Below are positions 16,808 to 24,685 of a stretch of 52,381 nt of DNA, piece by piece. The stretch lies in the NCBI GenBank assembly GCA_002163005.1, contig MAAF01000011.1:1-52381 (forward strand), read 5' to 3'. A model generated the notes under the pieces. That model ran no database searches. It was not told the DNA's origin and worked only from the letters and a program-made list of their open reading frames with translations. Position 1 is the stretch's first letter. Each line of letters starts with the position of its first letter. A program made the position numbers and the translations under genes. Source of the DNA: Colwellia psychrerythraea. Lineage in GTDB: Bacteria > Pseudomonadota > Gammaproteobacteria > Enterobacterales > Alteromonadaceae.

Positions 16808-16838
16808 AAAGTTAAGGTTGATTAACAACCTTAACTTT
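16806..16838 (-). terminator. Terminator of ybiT
   Basis: A perfect 13-bp stem, AAAGTTAAGGTTG / CAACCTTAACTTT, with a five-base loop. On the minus strand it ends in a T-run, 40 bp after the ybiT stop. Confidence 0.85.
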
Positions 16839-16877
16839 ATTTTATCTACTTATGTACGTTTTACTCAAGCAGTCTGA

Positions 16878-18482
16878 CTAAGCAATTTTCTGAGCCTGCA
16901 TTTGACTATCAAGATATTCGTCTAACGAACCTTGGAAATCAACCAACTTTTTATCTTTGATATCAATAATTCGTGTCGCTAAGCTTGAAACAAACTCACG
17001 GTCATGGCTAACAAAAATTAATGTACCTTCAAAGTCTTTAAGGGCATTATTTAATGCATCAATCGCTTCGATATCCATGTGGTTAGTCGGCTCATCCATG
17101 ATTAACACATTGATATCTGCCATCATTAACTTACCAAATAACAAGCGGTTCTTTTCACCACCTGAACAATTACGCGCCTTTTTATTCGCATCATCGTCGG
17201 TAAACAACATACGTCCTAACATGCCACGTACACTTAAATCGTTGTGACAAGGTCTACGCCATTGTGACATCCATTCCATTAGCGTTAGGTCATTGTTAAA
17301 AAATGAACCACTGTCTTGTGGGCAATAACCTACAGAAGCATTTTCAGACCACTTAACAACACCTTCATTGTGTTCCAACTCGCCCACTAAACAACGTAAC
17401 AATGTGGTTTTACCCACGCCGTTTTCGCCAATGATCGCTAATTTAGCACCTGCTTCTAACAATAAATCACCTTTTGTAAACAAGGTTTCACCATCAAATC
17501 CGTGTGTTAAATCTTCAAGCTCTAATGCTTGACGGTGCATTTTTTTACCCGGTGCAAAAGCAATCTTTGGTGTGATACGACTCGATGATTTAACATCATC
17601 AAGTTTAATTTTATCCATCTTTTTAGCACGTGAACTCGCTTGTTTCGCTTTTGATGCATTAGCACCAAAACGGTTAACAAAGTCTTGTAGTTCTGCGATT
17701 TCAGCAACTTTTTTATCATTACCCGCTAATAATTGTTCACGTAATAAACCAGACTGCGCTAAGAAGAACTCATAGTTACCAGGGTAAATACGTAATTCAC
17801 CGTAATCAATATCGGCCATATGTGTACAAACAGAATTAAGGAAATGTCTATCATGCGAAATGATAATCATGGTGCATTTACGCTTGTTCAATTCACCTTC
17901 TAACCAACTGATGGTATGAATATCCAAGTTGTTGGTAGGCTCATCGAGTAATAAAATGTCTGGGTTAGCAAACAATGCTTGTGCAAGTAAAACACGTAGT
18001 TTCCAACCTGGCGCAACTTGCTGCATTGAACCGTAGTGAAAAGACTCCTCAATACCTGCTTCTAATAAGATTTCGCCAGCGCGACTTTCTGCTGTGTAAC
18101 CGTCCATTTCTGCAAATTGACTTTCTAAGTCACCAACACGCATACCATCGGCTTCACTCATTTCAGCTTGTGCGTAAATAGCATCTCTTTCTTGCTTTAC
18201 TTTCCATAACGGCATATCACCCATGATCACAGTATCAATAACATTGTGTTCTTCAAAAGCGAATTGATCTTGGCCCAAAGTACTTACTTTGTTACCAGTA
18301 CTTACTGATACATTGCCTGAGCTTGGCACTAAATCGCCACTAAGTATCTTCATAAATGTAGACTTGCCACAGCCATTTGCCCCGATCAAACCGTAGCGGT
18401 GACCGTTGCCAAATTTAGCCGAAATGTTTTCAAATAACGGCTCTGCGCCAAATTGCATTGTAATGTTCGATGTAGTGATCAA
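16878..18482 (-). CDS. ybiT: ABC-F family ATPase YbiT
   Basis: 534 residues, collinear with E. coli YbiT. Two ABC domains have Walker [10 protein letters not shown] (34-42) and GENGVGKTT, Walker [12 protein letters not shown] and [11 protein letters not shown], and a second-domain signature CSGGEKNR, joined by the charged linker ([25 protein letters not shown]). There are no membrane segments, so it is a soluble ribosome-associated ABC-F factor, thought to relieve translational stalling. The start codon appears to be TTG, preceded by AGGAA, giving [12 protein letters not shown], which aligns with the E. coli start. Single-gene transcription unit with its own terminator. Confidence 0.93.
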   Translation of the reverse strand: MITTSNITMQFGAEPLFENISAKFGNGHRYGLIGANGCGKSTFMKILSGDLVPSSGNVSVSTGNKVSTLGQDQFAFEEHNVIDTVIMGDMPLWKVKQERDAIYAQAEMSEADGMRVGDLESQFAEMDGYTAESRAGEILLEAGIEESFHYGSMQQVAPGWKLRVLLAQALFANPDILLLDEPTNNLDIHTISWLEGELNKRKCTMIIISHDRHFLNSVCTHMADIDYGELRIYPGNYEFFLAQSGLLREQLLAGNDKKVAEIAELQDFVNRFGANASKAKQASSRAKKMDKIKLDDVKSSSRITPKIAFAPGKKMHRQALELEDLTHGFDGETLFTKGDLLLEAGAKLAIIGENGVGKTTLLRCLVGELEHNEGVVKWSENASVGYCPQDSGSFFNNDLTLMEWMSQWRRPCHNDLSVRGMLGRMLFTDDDANKKARNCSGGEKNRLLFGKLMMADINVLIMDEPTNHMDIEAIDALNNALKDFEGTLIFVSHDREFVSSLATRIIDIKDKKLVDFQGSLDEYLDSQMQAQKIA

Positions 18483-18870
18483 AAGGTATTCCTAGATTTT
18501 GCTAATGTGATAGACATTTTAAAGGCGCACATCATACAGCAATTTAAAGATAAACCCCACCTAACCTTTACTTTAATTGTTTGCTTTTTAGTCACGGCTA
18601 ATTGAAAAACTGTTAGCTTTCAAACTGAACCGCATCAAAACACAAGGCTAAAATCCATACGATATACAGCAGAACATTTGAATATATGTTAGTAAAAAAA
18701 GGCCAAAAATGGGTAAGGCGCTAAACGAAACTGTATTTACTTAATAAGTACTAAATTAAACAATCAGTTAAAAAGTACCTAGTGTATGCGACAAAAAAAT
18801 ATCAGGTAAATGAAGCAACCTGTGTTATTTTATCGGGATAATTAAATCGATATATGAATTGAAGTAAACA
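18483..18870. other. Divergent intergenic region, ybiT / downstream plus-strand unit
   Basis: 388 bp, AT-rich, holding the promoters of ybiT (minus) and the next plus-strand unit. No gene, repeat or RNA family recognised. Confidence 0.4.
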
Positions 18871-18978
18871 ATGAAAGCCATAGCTTTATTAGGAATCAAC
18901 TGCAATGTTCAAGTTAACAGCTCCAGAAAAAATAGCACTCATTTTGGCCTAAGTGTTTCACGATACTTGGAAAGTTAA
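18871..18978 (+). CDS. Possible 35-residue leader peptide coupled to the next gene
   Basis: A short frame (MKAIALLGINCNVQVNSSRK..., 35 codons) whose TAA stop overlaps the ATG of the next gene as TAATG, the standard arrangement for translational coupling. The binding site (GAAG at -9) is weak. The peptide is not recognised and has no obvious signal sequence. It may be a leader that delivers ribosomes to the downstream start, which itself lacks a strong Shine-Dalgarno, or simply chance. Confidence 0.3.
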   Translation: MKAIALLGINCNVQVNSSRKNSTHFGLSVSRYLES

Positions 18979-19937
18979 TGATAAAAAGATCGATTTACGC
19001 AATAGTAATCTTTAGCACTTTACTCGTGATTGCACTTACTTTGACTGCTATTAATCAACTCTATAGCAGTAAACTAGTGACATTAGATAGTAAGCTTAAA
19101 GAGATTTCTGGCATTGAAGTCGACAAGGCTGGTAACTTGTGGGGCATTAATGATGGCGGTAATTTAGCGCAAGTACATCGTATACAAAGCGATGGTAAAG
19201 TGGACAAAACAATCACTATTACTAATGCAAGAAATTTAGACTGGGAGGATATGACCCAAGATGATTTTGGCCACTTTTTCATTGGTGATTTTGGTAATAA
19301 TGACAATATCCGTAAGTGGTTAACTATTTATAAAATTGAAAACCCCATCGATATTAAGGGCACAGAAACTCAAGCGGAAATAATTAAATTCACCTTTCCA
19401 GAACAGTTACACTTCCCACCAAAAGCCTCAGAAAAAAACTTTGATTTAGAAGCTTTTGTTTTTTACAAAAAACACTTATACCTGTTTTCAAAAAATCGTA
19501 CCGAGCCTTTTGATGGTGATACCAACTTATACAAAATTGGCGATCATGCCGATAATTATCAAGCCGATTTTATTAGTAATTTTAACACCTGTACCACCCA
19601 TGAGAAACTCTGCTGGATAACTTCAGCCGCGTTAAGCCCAGATAGAACAAAATTAGTGTTATTAGACTCAGAGCGATTATGGTTGTTCGAAAATTGGCAA
19701 GACGATGATTTCTTCTCAGGTGATGCCTATAAAATTGATCTAGGTATAGTCACCCAAAAGGAAGCCGTAACTTTTTCTGACAATAATACCATCATCTTTA
19801 CCGATGAAGAGTTTAGTGGCATAGGTCGAAACTCTTATATGATCAAACTCGACCAAGTAACTAAAGAGAAAATAACTAAAAAGCAAACAACAAAACAAGC
19901 CACTGATAGCAAACTTAAAGATGTGCCTATAAACTAG
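18978..19937 (+). CDS. Membrane-anchored beta-propeller-like protein of unknown function
   Basis: 319 residues. A single N-terminal membrane anchor (IYAIVIFSTLLVIALTLTAI) is followed by a periplasmic domain of repeated beta-strand blocks: ISGIEVDKAGNLWGINDGGN, NLDWEDMTQDDFGHFFIGDFGNN, FDLEAFVFYKKHLYLFSKNR and KEAVTFSDNNTIIFTDEE. The DWED and IGDFGNN motifs occur in propeller proteins of the esterase-like/SdiA-regulated type, but no catalytic set is evident. The last ~25 residues are a Lys/Thr-rich tail. The radical SAM gene follows after 37 bp, so they may be co-transcribed. Confidence 0.72.
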   Translation: MIKRSIYAIVIFSTLLVIALTLTAINQLYSSKLVTLDSKLKEISGIEVDKAGNLWGINDGGNLAQVHRIQSDGKVDKTITITNARNLDWEDMTQDDFGHFFIGDFGNNDNIRKWLTIYKIENPIDIKGTETQAEIIKFTFPEQLHFPPKASEKNFDLEAFVFYKKHLYLFSKNRTEPFDGDTNLYKIGDHADNYQADFISNFNTCTTHEKLCWITSAALSPDRTKLVLLDSERLWLFENWQDDDFFSGDAYKIDLGIVTQKEAVTFSDNNTIIFTDEEFSGIGRNSYMIKLDQVTKEKITKKQTTKQATDSKLKDVPIN

Positions 19938-19974
19938 CTATATTCTAAGCTGTCCTAACTATGTAGGAAATATT

Positions 19975-20877
19975 ATGTACCCTTTAAACTATATTGAACC
20001 TGTATTTCGCCCGCCAAGTGAGTGGAAAAGCTTAATATTACAAGTCACTAATGGTTGCTCATGGAATAAATGCACCTTTTGCGATATGTATACTAGCGAA
20101 GATAAAAAATTCAAACCCAAGAAAGTTGATGTGATCGAACAAGAAATTATTAAGATCGCTAATTCAGGAATCCCCACAAGACGTGTATTTCTTGCTGACG
20201 GTGATGCAATGATGTTGCCTTTTAATCGCTTGAAAGAAATTCTTGAGTTAATAAAATTGCATCTTCCACAAGTTTCACGTGTTTCTAGTTATTGCTTACC
20301 ACGAAACCTTGGCAATAAAACGGTTGAACAGTTAGCTGAACTCAATTCTTTAGGGCTTAAGTTGATGTATATTGGCTGTGAAAGTGGTGACGATGAAGTG
20401 CTCGCCCTCATTGAAAAAGGTGAGACCTATCAAAGCTCGTTAATCGCGCTCAATAAGATAAAGCAAGCGGGCATGAAAAGTTCAGTGATGATTCTCAATG
20501 GTTTAGGTGGCCCTGAATTATCCCGTCAACATGCTATCAATTCAGCTAAACTGATGAATGAAGCCCAACCCAACTACTTATCTACGCTAGTTGTTTCTTT
20601 CCCGTTAGGAGAACAACGTTTTGCAGAAAAATTTTCCCAAGAATCTTTGCAGCCTTTTCGCCAATTAACACAACATGAGTTGTTTACCGAAATGGAAGTT
20701 CTGTTATCAGAACTCGAATTAGATCGCACTATTTTCCGCTCGGATCATGCATCAAACTACTTAGTACTCAAGGGAGTATTAGGTGATGATAAAGAAGCAT
20801 TGTTGGGTCAAGTAAAACAGGCATTACAGCAACCGAGTGATGCTAATTTAAGGCAAGAATGGCAAAGAGGTTTGTAA
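19975..20877 (+). CDS. Radical SAM protein with a CX4CX2C cluster motif
   Basis: 300 residues. Near the N-terminus the iron-sulphur motif reads NGCSWNKCTFCDMY, i.e. Cys-X4-Cys-X2-Cys rather than the usual CX3CX2C. The remaining TIM-barrel features are present: a GDAMMLPFNRL segment (the GGE-like position), SSYCLPRNL, and LGLKLMYIGCESGDDEVLALIEKG (ESG motif of HemN/Elp3-like radical SAM enzymes). AGGAAATATT before the ATG supports the start. It should be a cytoplasmic S-adenosylmethionine-dependent enzyme with a 4Fe-4S cluster; its substrate is unknown. Confidence 0.85.
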   Translation: MYPLNYIEPVFRPPSEWKSLILQVTNGCSWNKCTFCDMYTSEDKKFKPKKVDVIEQEIIKIANSGIPTRRVFLADGDAMMLPFNRLKEILELIKLHLPQVSRVSSYCLPRNLGNKTVEQLAELNSLGLKLMYIGCESGDDEVLALIEKGETYQSSLIALNKIKQAGMKSSVMILNGLGGPELSRQHAINSAKLMNEAQPNYLSTLVVSFPLGEQRFAEKFSQESLQPFRQLTQHELFTEMEVLLSELELDRTIFRSDHASNYLVLKGVLGDDKEALLGQVKQALQQPSDANLRQEWQRGL

Positions 20878-20966
20878 ATACTCGCTAACAACAACTGGCT
20901 TAATAAAACAGGACAACAATAGGTCTCACAATTAAAAAACGAGCCTAATAGCTAGTTTATAAATTA

Positions 20967-21974
20967 TTATTGATGTAACTCAACATATTGCTGTGTCACT
21001 CGTCTTAGCCGTTCTTGTTCACTTTGGGAAGTAAAGCTCGCTTCAATGGCGTTAAAAGTAAATTGAGCAATTTCAGTTTTATTCATCGGATGTGCATTAT
21101 TTACCGCTAAAAAATTATCTGTCATATAACCACCAAAATAGGCCGGATCGTCAGAGTTTATCGTGACACAAACCCCTTGACGGAGTAGCGTCACAATATT
21201 GTGCTGTTCCATACGGTCAAAAACTTTTAGCTTAAGATTAGATAGCGGACAAACGGTAAGAGGAGTACGATCACGTATAAGTTGTTTTACTAGGCTTGCA
21301 TCTTCTGAACAACGCACACCATGATCAATGCGAGTAATTTGTAGTAAGGTTAATGCCTCACTAATATTATGTGCCGGTCCTTCTTCACCCGCGTGAGCGA
21401 CAGTTAAAAACCCCTGTTCAATGGCTTGTTTAAAAACTCGTTCGAATTTACTCGCGGGGTTGCCAATTTCTGTGGAGTCTAAACCTACTCCGATAATTTT
21501 ATCTTTATGTGCCTGTGCTTGCATTAGCGTGTTAAATGCAGACGTTTCATCTAAATGGCGCAAGAAGCACATAATTAACTTACTGCTAATTCCTAATTCA
21601 GTAATGCCTTTTTCAAGTGCACGATGAATACCGTTAACTACTGTATCGAATAAGATACCACGTTCTGTATGTGCTTGAGGGTCAAAAAATATTTCTGTGT
21701 GTAGTACATTATCTTCTTGGCAACGAAGTAAATAAGCCCAAGTGAGATCAAAAAAGTCTTGCTCATTGATCAGTACATCAGCTCCTTGGAAGTAGATATC
21801 CAAAAACGATTGTAGGTTATGAAAGTTGTAAGCATCTCTTATCTCTTCAACTGAATTGAAAGGAATATTTATACTGTTACGCTGTGCTAATTCAAGCATT
21901 AGTTCAGGCTCAAGCGTTCCTTCAATATGGAGGTGGAGTTCTACTTTAGGTAAGGACTGGATAAATTTATTCAT
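20967..21974 (-). CDS. add: Adenosine/adenine deaminase
   Basis: 335 residues of the metal-dependent amidohydrolase fold. Zinc ligands and catalytic residues are visible: His14 and His16 (ELHLHIEGTLEPEL), His194 and Glu197 (HAGEEGP), His218 (RIDHGVRC), Asp275/Asp276 (SDDPAYFGGY). ELHLHIEGTLEPE and SDDPAYFGGY are closer to the fungal/bacterial adenine deaminase branch than to classical adenosine deaminase. An adenine-type purine riboswitch precedes the gene, as for Vibrio vulnificus add, so adenine (or adenosine salvage) is the likely substrate field: deamination to hypoxanthine/inosine in the cytoplasm. Adenine versus adenosine preference is not decided by sequence alone. Confidence 0.9.
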   Translation of the reverse strand: MNKFIQSLPKVELHLHIEGTLEPELMLELAQRNSINIPFNSVEEIRDAYNFHNLQSFLDIYFQGADVLINEQDFFDLTWAYLLRCQEDNVLHTEIFFDPQAHTERGILFDTVVNGIHRALEKGITELGISSKLIMCFLRHLDETSAFNTLMQAQAHKDKIIGVGLDSTEIGNPASKFERVFKQAIEQGFLTVAHAGEEGPAHNISEALTLLQITRIDHGVRCSEDASLVKQLIRDRTPLTVCPLSNLKLKVFDRMEQHNIVTLLRQGVCVTINSDDPAYFGGYMTDNFLAVNNAHPMNKTEIAQFTFNAIEASFTSQSEQERLRRVTQQYVELHQ

Positions 21975-22008
21975 GATGGAGTTCCCAATAATTGTAAAAA
22001 GTTCATTC

Positions 22009-22054
22009 AGTGCTTTCTTTTGAATGAAAATTATTCGTACAAAGAGAAAGCACT
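22009..22054 (-). promoter_or_regulatory. Expression-platform hairpin between the riboswitch and the deaminase gene
   Basis: AGTGCTTTCT (22009-22018) pairs perfectly with AGAAAGCACT (22045-22054). It lies between the aptamer and the start codon at 21974. There is no T-run right after it on the minus strand, so translational control is more likely than termination. Confidence 0.5.
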
Positions 22055-22064
22055 AAAGCACTAA

Positions 22065-22137
22065 ACTCTTCGTAATCAGGATTTATTGGTTCCTGGTAGA
22101 GACCCCCAGTCCATATCACTGGGGTTATACGAAGTGT
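22065..22137 (-). promoter_or_regulatory. Adenine riboswitch (purine riboswitch aptamer)
   Basis: On the minus strand the P1 stem pairs CTTCGTA with TACGAAG. P2 (CCCCAG/CTGGGG) carries loop TGATATGGA. The J2/3 segment reads GTCTCTACC. P3 (CAGGA/TCCTG) has a loop with the CC needed for the kissing contact with the GG of L2. The base that decides specificity, nucleotide 74 of the xpt numbering, lies at 22075 in CCTGATTACG and is U, the adenine-binding state; guanine riboswitches have C. The arrangement upstream of add parallels V. vulnificus. Confidence 0.93.
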
Positions 22138-22339
22138 AGCTAGTTACTGCCATAAAACAATAATAAGCTATACATTTGATACTGCCTTATTTGATTTCAC
22201 AAGTCTATAGAATCGACCAGCATTATTTGGCTTAACCTAACCGCTCATTTTCTTCATTGAGTAATCAGCTGCACTCAAATTACTGACAAAAAATTCAGAA
22301 AATAAAACAAGTTAGATAATTCAGCTTGAAAATATAGGG

Positions 22340-22453
22340 TTAAGTATTCTCCCAATCAGACAGCGCACCTGAATTACCATGAACTAAGACGACGTTATCT
22401 ACACACGGCATAACTGGCGTTAACTGTAATAAACAAAAGAATAAAAAGAAGTG
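22340..22453 (-). pseudogene. Possible remnant of an exported alpha/beta-hydrolase
   Basis: On the minus strand an open run of 37 codons reads FFLFFCLLQLTPV, then NVVLVHGNSGALSDW, then a stop. A hydrophobic export-like stretch followed by a beta strand and HGNSG is the start of many lipase/esterase-type hydrolases. There is a stop just before the hydrophobic stretch and no in-frame start there, so any gene is broken and only the first strand survives. Confidence 0.35.
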
Positions 22454-22596
22454 CTACCTTAGTGCTACAAAGGATTGCTTTAAAGAGTAAAAAATACGCT
22501 CAGAGGCTGAGGAGTAGCTAGGGATAAATTCCCGTTACATCAGACCATGACAATTAAGCCGATAGATTCTCTATTCCTACCGACTGAGTATTATCG

Positions 22597-22632
22597 ATTT
22601 AGCATTAGCGCGTTATTTAGCATTAGCGCGTT
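22597..22632. repeat. 18-bp perfect tandem duplication
   Basis: ATTTAGCATTAGCGCGTT occurs twice in a row (22597-22614, 22615-22632), just beyond the 3' end of the minus-strand tetR gene. It looks like a recent slippage duplication. Confidence 0.9.
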
Positions 22633-22673
22633 AATAGTTATCGTGTGAAAAGTTAGCTGTGTTTCTTTAAATA

Positions 22674-23282
22674 CTATACTTTGTAACGCGCTAAAAACAT
22701 TAGCACTGCGTCATCAGCAATTATTTGCTGCTGCTCTGGTGATGGGAAAGCTTGGTTCATTAACAGTTGTGGCCAAAAAGCACTGGCCTTAATTATCCCT
22801 AAAAATTGTTGCGCAGCATACTCAGAATCTACTGCTTTGAGCTTGCCGTCACTTATCGCATCATCTATCCAAATATGTAAGCCATTTTTTTGTTGTCCTA
22901 AATGTTCTAAAGTACTCGACGCTAATTCTGGAGAACGAATAAACTCAGCAAGAGTAATACGATTTAAGTCACGAAAACATTCAGATGCTAATAATTGTAT
23001 TTCACTCATTGCAGCAATATACAGCTGCTCATCAAGCGATTTACTTTGTTGGTATTGAATATTTACCGCTTGACTAAAGGATTCACAAAGTAGCTCAACG
23101 ATATTATGAAACAACATTTCTTTACTAGGAAAATGATTATAGACGGTACGTTTTGATACTTCGGCTCTTTTTGCCAATGAGTCCATACTAGCTCCTAGAA
23201 AGCCTTTTTCTTTAAACTCATCTTGTGCAGCAGCTAAAATGTCTAAACGTTTTTTTTCCGTTAGGGTTAATGCTTTTTCCAT
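22674..23282 (-). CDS. TetR/AcrR-family repressor of the RND pump
   Basis: 202 residues. The N-terminal TetR helix-turn-helix, about 10-57, reads KKRLDILAAAQDEFKEKGFL, SMDSLAKRAEVSKRTVYNHFPSKEMLF. The all-helical ligand domain follows and ends in a short C-terminus typical of the TetR_C_33-like group. It is divergent from the efflux operon, 168 bp away. GTAAACT / AGTTTAC inverted repeats in between are the likely operator, so it should repress the pump and perhaps itself until a substrate binds. Confidence 0.9.
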   Translation of the reverse strand: MEKALTLTEKKRLDILAAAQDEFKEKGFLGASMDSLAKRAEVSKRTVYNHFPSKEMLFHNIVELLCESFSQAVNIQYQQSKSLDEQLYIAAMSEIQLLASECFRDLNRITLAEFIRSPELASSTLEHLGQQKNGLHIWIDDAISDGKLKAVDSEYAAQQFLGIIKASAFWPQLLMNQAFPSPEQQQIIADDAVLMFLARYKV

Positions 23283-23330
23283 ACTACTTAATTATAAAAA
23301 ATCGAACCATGGGCAAATACTACACTGTTT

Positions 23331-23376
23331 AGTTTACTTTTCAATGAAAATAGGTAAACTGCACCGAGTAGTTTAC
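23331..23376. promoter_or_regulatory. Candidate TetR operator: three AGTTTAC half-sites
   Basis: AGTTTAC at 23331-23337, its complement GTAAACT at 23354-23360, and AGTTTAC again at 23370-23376. The last two form a symmetric site GTAAACT-N9-AGTTTAC; the first two form one with a 16-bp spacer. Position between tetR and the pump genes fits a repressor site. Confidence 0.65.
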
Positions 23377-23450
23377 ATTTTGTTTTAATCTGTACTAAAT
23401 CTGTAATTTTTTTCTAATTATGTGTTTGGTCATTCCCTTATAGGTTTTTT

Positions 23451-24674
23451 ATGTCAACATTTCGTTTTATGTTAAATGGTCAGCTAAAACCATTTATTAG
23501 TCGTCTATTATTGTTATCATCCAGCGTACTCCTTGCTACAGCACTTACCGGCTGTGAACAAGCACAACAATCTGCCCCTACAGGTATGCAACCTGCAGCA
23601 GTGTCTGTGATGAGTATGACAACCCAATCAGTTCCTTTTAGTATCGAATTGCCTGCTACTTTATCGGGTGCTAAAGAAGTGGAAATTCGTGCTCAAGTGT
23701 CTGGTATTTTACAAACCCGAAATTTTAGTGAGGGTGATAAAGTCACAGCAGGACAGTCATTATTTAGCTTAGATGCTAAAACTTATGCCGCTGAAATGGC
23801 CAAAAGCAAAGCCGATTTGAATGCTGCTATGGTTCGTCTTAAACAAGCTCAACGTGAAGTTAATAGAATAAAACCATTACGTGATCAAAATTCAATTTCC
23901 CAACGTGAGTTAGACAATGCTATCTCCAGTGTTGATATTAACTTCGCTGATGTAAAGTCTATGCAAGCTAAGTTAGATCAAGCGCAATTACGTTTAGATT
24001 ATACGAAAGTAACCTCCCCGGTTACTGGTATTGTTGGCCGAGAGTTAGTTTCTGAAGGCACTTATGTATCAGGCCCTGAAGTATTGTTAACACAATTGAC
24101 CCAAATTGATCCTATTCGTGTACGTTTTGGTTTATCTGAACGTGAGCAATTACAAATGCGCAATGATGCCGCTGCAGGCTCACTTACTTTACCCGTGGAA
24201 GGTCATTGGAAAACCAGAATTAAGCTGTTTGATGGTTCACTCCACCCTCAAGTTGGGCAAGTTAACTTCAGCGATATACGTATAAATAGTCAAACAGGAA
24301 CCAGTGAATTACAAGCAATTACGCCAAACCCTAACTTTTCATTAAGACCCGGACAATTTGTTCGCATCATTTTAGAAGGTGCGGTACGTGAAAATGCTTT
24401 TGTCGTACCTCAACGAGCGGTTTTAGATAATGGTCTTGGTAAATTTGTTTATGTTATGGCCAAAAATGATAAAGGCATGACTGTCGCATTGCCGGCGCCT
24501 GTTGTTGTTGGTGAATGGGTAACAAAAGCAAAAGGAATAGAAAATGGCTGGGTAATTCGCCAAGGCTTAAAAACGGGCGACCAAGTAATTATTGATGGCA
24601 TGGCTCGTATATTCTTCCCTGGCATGCCGGTTCGTTTAGCTGATGAACAGTTAACGTCTGCAGCACAGCAATAA
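23451..24674 (+). CDS. RND efflux periplasmic adaptor (MexA/AcrA-like), lipoprotein
   Basis: About 407 residues. The N-terminal segment ends in a lipobox, LTGC, with Cys35 as the lipidation site, anchoring the protein to the inner membrane. Membrane-fusion-protein order is clear: beta-barrel/lipoyl part (VEIRAQVSGILQTRNFSEGDKVTAGQ), an alpha-helical hairpin at about 115-180 (AKADL.. AQREVNRIKPLRDQNSISQRELD), the second lipoyl half (YTKVTSPVTGIVGR), and beta-barrel and membrane-proximal domains. The RND gene starts 11 bp downstream. No outer-membrane factor is linked, so a TolC-like channel elsewhere would complete the pump. Confidence 0.93.
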   Translation: MSTFRFMLNGQLKPFISRLLLLSSSVLLATALTGCEQAQQSAPTGMQPAAVSVMSMTTQSVPFSIELPATLSGAKEVEIRAQVSGILQTRNFSEGDKVTAGQSLFSLDAKTYAAEMAKSKADLNAAMVRLKQAQREVNRIKPLRDQNSISQRELDNAISSVDINFADVKSMQAKLDQAQLRLDYTKVTSPVTGIVGRELVSEGTYVSGPEVLLTQLTQIDPIRVRFGLSEREQLQMRNDAAAGSLTLPVEGHWKTRIKLFDGSLHPQVGQVNFSDIRINSQTGTSELQAITPNPNFSLRPGQFVRIILEGAVRENAFVVPQRAVLDNGLGKFVYVMAKNDKGMTVALPAPVVVGEWVTKAKGIENGWVIRQGLKTGDQVIIDGMARIFFPGMPVRLADEQLTSAAQQ

Positions 24675-24685
24675 GGGGCAGATTA

